A DNA stretch of 64,000 bases, taken from contig NZ_CP018632.1 of the NCBI RefSeq assembly GCF_002215215.1, positions 4,708,501 to 4,772,500 on the forward strand, given 5' to 3'. Shown in pieces: positions 62,925 through 64,000 of the stretch (position 1 is its first letter; every line of letters starts with the position of its first letter). Position numbers and translations under genes: made by a program. This stretch comes from Granulosicoccus antarcticus IMCC3135. GTDB taxonomy: Bacteria; Pseudomonadota; Gammaproteobacteria; Granulosicoccales; Granulosicoccaceae. The notes beneath the pieces are model-generated. The model searched no databases. It was not told the DNA's origin and saw only the letters and a program-made list of their open reading frames with translations.

Positions 62925-64000
62925 ATGAGTAGTCATTATCATATTGCCATCATAGGGTCCGGACCAGCAGGCCTGAGCGCGGCGGCCAGGGCCGCGCAAA
63001 AAGATCAGGAGGCCGGTCGAAACGAACCCACCCATGTATTACTTGAAGCTTTTCCGCTTCACGCCAAAACAATTCAGCAGTACCAGAAAGGCAAATACGT
63101 GATGGCCGAACCCGGCTATCTGAACTTGCGTAGCGATTGTGAATTTGAACAGGGAACGCGGGAGAACATTCTAGATCACTGGTCGCAAAACCTGACTGAT
63201 AACAAAGTCAATTGTCTTTATAGCTCAGAGGTTAGCAAGGTTACTGGTGAACAAGGCAATTTCACCATTCAAATCGGCAACGGCACGTCACTGAGCGCCG
63301 AAAATATTGTCCTGGCCATTGGCGTTCAAGGGAATCCGAGAAAGCTCGGATCACCCGGATCAGAACATCCGCTGGTGCAATATCAGCTTGACGACCCTGA
63401 TGAATATCACGGCGAACATATCATCGTTGTCGGTGCGGGCGATGCAGCGATCGAAAACGCTGTTGCACTGACTGCTAACAACAAAGTAAGCATACTCAAT
63501 AGAAAAGACGAATTCAGTCGAGCAAAAGAAGGCAATCTGAATGGAATTCTCGCTGCAATCAGTGATGAAAAAGTCGCTCTGGAATGTTTTTATTCCTCCA
63601 GCGTCAAGCTTGTTGAGCCAGACAGTGACGATCCAAAACTATTGCATGTCACACTGAACACCTCAGAGGGCGAGATAAAAGTTGACGCCCATCGAATCAT
63701 TGCGCGTCTTGGAGCGATTCCGCAACGCGCCTTTGTGGAATCCATGGGCATCGAGTTTCCCAACAAGAAACCGGAGACTATGCCTGAGCTGGACAATCAT
63801 TATCAATCCAACGTACCGGGCATCTACATCGTCGGAGCACTCGCCGGATACCCGCTGATCAAGCAAGCGATGAATCAGGGTTACGATGTGGTCGAATTCA
63901 TCAACGGCAATGAAATAGATCCAGCTGATCACCCTCTTCTCGAATACCGATTTGCCGGTCTGCCATTTCGACTTGATGTCAACGAACAAGTACACCGACT
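62925..64000 (+). CDS. FAD-dependent NAD(P)-binding oxidoreductase, 3' end cut by window
   Basis: The first 358 codons of a thioredoxin-reductase-like flavoprotein. The FAD Rossmann motif is AIIGSGPAGLSAAARAA (residues 7-23), the second dinucleotide-binding motif is IIVVGAGDAAIENAVAL (about 168-184), and the FAD-closing motif is VPGIYIVGALAG. The CxxC redox pair of thioredoxin reductase is absent, so it probably passes electrons elsewhere. The frame continues beyond 64000 after a domain boundary near residue 330, so a fused C-terminal domain is likely. It follows the DUF4331 pair by 109 bp. Confidence 0.82.
   Translation, partial: MSSHYHIAIIGSGPAGLSAAARAAQKDQEAGRNEPTHVLLEAFPLHAKTIQQYQKGKYVMAEPGYLNLRSDCEFEQGTRENILDHWSQNLTDNKVNCLYSSEVSKVTGEQGNFTIQIGNGTSLSAENIVLAIGVQGNPRKLGSPGSEHPLVQYQLDDPDEYHGEHIIVVGAGDAAIENAVALTANNKVSILNRKDEFSRAKEGNLNGILAAISDEKVALECFYSSSVKLVEPDSDDPKLLHVTLNTSEGEIKVDAHRIIARLGAIPQRAFVESMGIEFPNKKPETMPELDNHYQSNVPGIYIVGALAGYPLIKQAMNQGYDVVEFINGNEIDPADHPLLEYRFAGLPFRLDVNEQVHR

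Noticed and set aside
1-64000. tRNA or rRNA genes, CRISPR arrays, prophage integrase/att sites
   Set aside because: None recognised on either strand by eye; a tRNAscan or Infernal run would be needed to exclude small RNAs.

Overview
The window looks like a chromosomal segment of a free-living, probably marine, Gram-negative proteobacterium. Moderately GC-rich DNA, Sec/Tat signal peptides, outer-membrane beta-barrels, lipoboxes and periplasmic quinoprotein oxidation all point that way. A gammaproteobacterium is my best guess; this is inference from gene content, not a placement.

Layout. 1-4047: a SnoaL/NTF2-like protein cut by the window edge, an HSL-type esterase and a divergent CocE/NonD hydrolase. 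4062-9299: a peptide/nickel-type ABC transporter (Tat-exported binding protein, two permeases, double-ATPase protein), followed by a convergent isopropylmalate/isocitrate-type dehydrogenase. 10833-25322: a FIST-domain protein, then a periplasmic PQQ alcohol-oxidation locus. It contains a quinoprotein dehydrogenase with the Asp-x-Asp signature of lanthanide enzymes, a quinoprotein-relay metallo-beta-lactamase-fold protein, a SoxYZ-like carrier, an MxaJ/XoxJ-like protein and cytochrome c550. Divergently lies an eight-gene, overlapping operon (CXXCW protein, MoxR ATPase, DUF58, DUF4381, two VWA proteins, TPR protein, BatD-like) resembling the mxaRSACKL/Bat maturation modules. 25516-28920: an IS66-type element interrupted by an IS110/IS1111-type element; all junctions can be read. 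29002-32659: LysR regulator, GFA-family protein and two more PQQ-associated genes (beta-propeller, ABC binding protein).

32797-45632: an L-rhamnose locus with the order rhaR-S-T-P-Q-K on the minus strand and rhaD-I divergent, as in rhizobial rha loci but without the mutarotase gene. The SMP-30/lactonase gene at its end is split by a TnpB (IS605/IS1341-type) element; removing that element in silico restores the reading frame, next to a TTGAT motif. The tnpB itself is frameshifted.

45752-56296: the least familiar part. It holds a transmembrane Ser/Thr kinase, an outer-membrane beta-barrel, a secreted VWA-like membrane protein, a 1232-residue lipoprotein with Sel1 repeats, a very long coiled coil and a C-terminal caspase-like protease, a TPR protein with a CcmI-like tail, and a PP2C phosphatase. 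I infer an envelope phospho-signalling system ending in an orthocaspase. 56557-64000: a DUF4198 protein, a lipoprotein, a second barrel paralogous to the first, glutamate dehydrogenase, a pair of DUF4331-family proteins and an FAD-dependent oxidoreductase running off the end.
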